Shown here: positions 13,463 through 13,923 of the stretch, piece by piece
Layout of the letters: every line of letters begins with the position of its first letter
Position numbering within the stretch: the first letter of the stretch is position 1
Assembly (NCBI GenBank): GCA_963519075.1
Contig: CAUQMH010000040.1
Coordinates: 1 to 13,923, forward strand
Direction: 5' to 3'
Origin: JABCPE02 sp963519075
Lineage (GTDB): Bacteria > Bacteroidota > Bacteroidia > Flavobacteriales > Weeksellaceae
Length of the DNA stretch: 13,923 nt
The notes under the pieces: generated by a model
Seen by the model: the letters and a program-made list of their open reading frames with translations, nothing else
Database searches by the model: none
What the model was told of the DNA's origin: nothing
Program-made: the position numbers and the translations under genes

Positions 13463-13923
13463 ATGAAAATAAACTTTATTCAGAAATTTTTGATGATTTG
13501 CTCTGGTGCGAATCTTCACATCTTAAAGAAAACTCCTTCCGAGTGGAATAAATATTCCGGCATTGGAGGGATTGTTTTATTTACAGGTTTTTTTGCGGGA
13601 ATCTCCGCAGGGTACGCTACCTATACCATTTTTGATGATTTCCACGCAGCGCTGGCGGCGGGATTTATCTGGGGGCTGATGATTTTTAATCTGGACAGAT
13701 ACATCGTGTCCTCTATCAAGAAAACGGTATCTTGGAAAAACCAGCTTCTGCTGACTCTTCCTCGTTTGGTTTTGGCGGTGTTTTTAGGAATTGTTATTTC
13801 AAAACCATTGGAATTAAAGATTTTTGAAAAAGAAATTAATAAACAGCTGAATACCATCATCCAAAGAAATAAAACCGAACTTCAGGAACAGATTAACAGC
13901 AGGATTCTACAGCAGTCAGGACC
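13463..13923 (+). CDS. DUF4407 domain membrane protein, 3' end missing
   Basis: The first 153 residues are visible; the frame is open to the window edge. The N-terminus MKINFIQKFLMICSGAN is followed by membrane segments at about 32-56, 60-77 and 96-114. The family marker is FNLDRYIVSSIKK (75-87) together with SKPLELKIFEKEI (113-125), typical of DUF4407 proteins. The last part (about 120-150), rich in Gln, Glu and Asn with hydrophobic spacing, looks like the start of a long coiled coil, as usual for the family before a further membrane segment. DUF4407 has no assigned function. ATG 13463 is preceded by a hairpin and a near-consensus promoter. The family call is from pattern memory and is fairly secure; function is unknown. 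Confidence 0.88.
   Translation, partial: MKINFIQKFLMICSGANLHILKKTPSEWNKYSGIGGIVLFTGFFAGISAGYATYTIFDDFHAALAAGFIWGLMIFNLDRYIVSSIKKTVSWKNQLLLTLPRLVLAVFLGIVISKPLELKIFEKEINKQLNTIIQRNKTELQEQINSRILQQSG

Noticed and set aside
1..13923. CRISPR arrays, tRNA or rRNA genes, insertion sequences, prophage genes, toxin-antitoxin pairs
   Set aside because: No regularly spaced repeats, no tRNA-like cloverleaf in the short intergenic gaps, and no transposase, integrase or antitoxin-like frame was seen on either strand.

Overview
The window is AT-rich chromosomal DNA from a member of the Bacteroidota, most likely a Flavobacteriia/Weeksellaceae-type organism (Chryseobacterium-Elizabethkingia-Riemerella relatives). 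The evidence is the Bacteroidota -7 promoter box TAnnTTTG in front of most transcription units, A-rich leaders with little Shine-Dalgarno sequence, an str operon of rpsL-rpsG-fusA-rpsJ without tuf, a TonB-dependent receptor with a Bacteroidota-like signal peptide, and a DUF4407 protein. All recognised genes are on the + strand. The assignment to genus is inference.

Layout. (1) Positions 1-4562 hold a urease locus: the 3' part of ureC (catalytic subunit), then the accessory genes ureE, ureF, ureG and ureD, which load the nickel centre. ureC ends in a strong terminator backed by a 34-bp near-perfect palindrome. A 430-bp gap before ureE carries a promoter-like box and a small membrane-protein ORF that looks broken (or recoded) at a run of seven Ts. 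(2) Positions 4642-8120 are the str operon: a consensus promoter, rpsL (S12), rpsG (S7), fusA (EF-G), rpsJ (S10), and a terminator. (3) From 8130 on, short units follow, most with their own TAnnTTTG box: an AI-2E-family membrane transporter, a TonB-dependent outer-membrane receptor closed by a clean terminator, a four-helix small membrane protein followed closely by asd (aspartate-semialdehyde dehydrogenase), and the 5' part of a DUF4407 membrane protein that runs off the window.

How the genes work together. UreE/F/G/D deliver Ni and CO2 to the UreC active site, whose metal ligands and carbamylated lysine are all present, so the urease looks functional as far as it can be seen. The str operon genes are core translation components. 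asd supplies the branch point for lysine/diaminopimelate, threonine and methionine.

Novelty. Most of the window is conserved housekeeping DNA, and I see no CRISPR array, prophage, IS element, toxin-antitoxin pair or recognisable defence system. The parts that deserve a second look are the interrupted small ORF and palindrome between ureC and ureE, the uncharacterised 138-aa four-helix protein, the repeat/hairpin promoter region in front of the DUF4407 gene, and the isolation of rpsJ from the rest of the S10 cluster.
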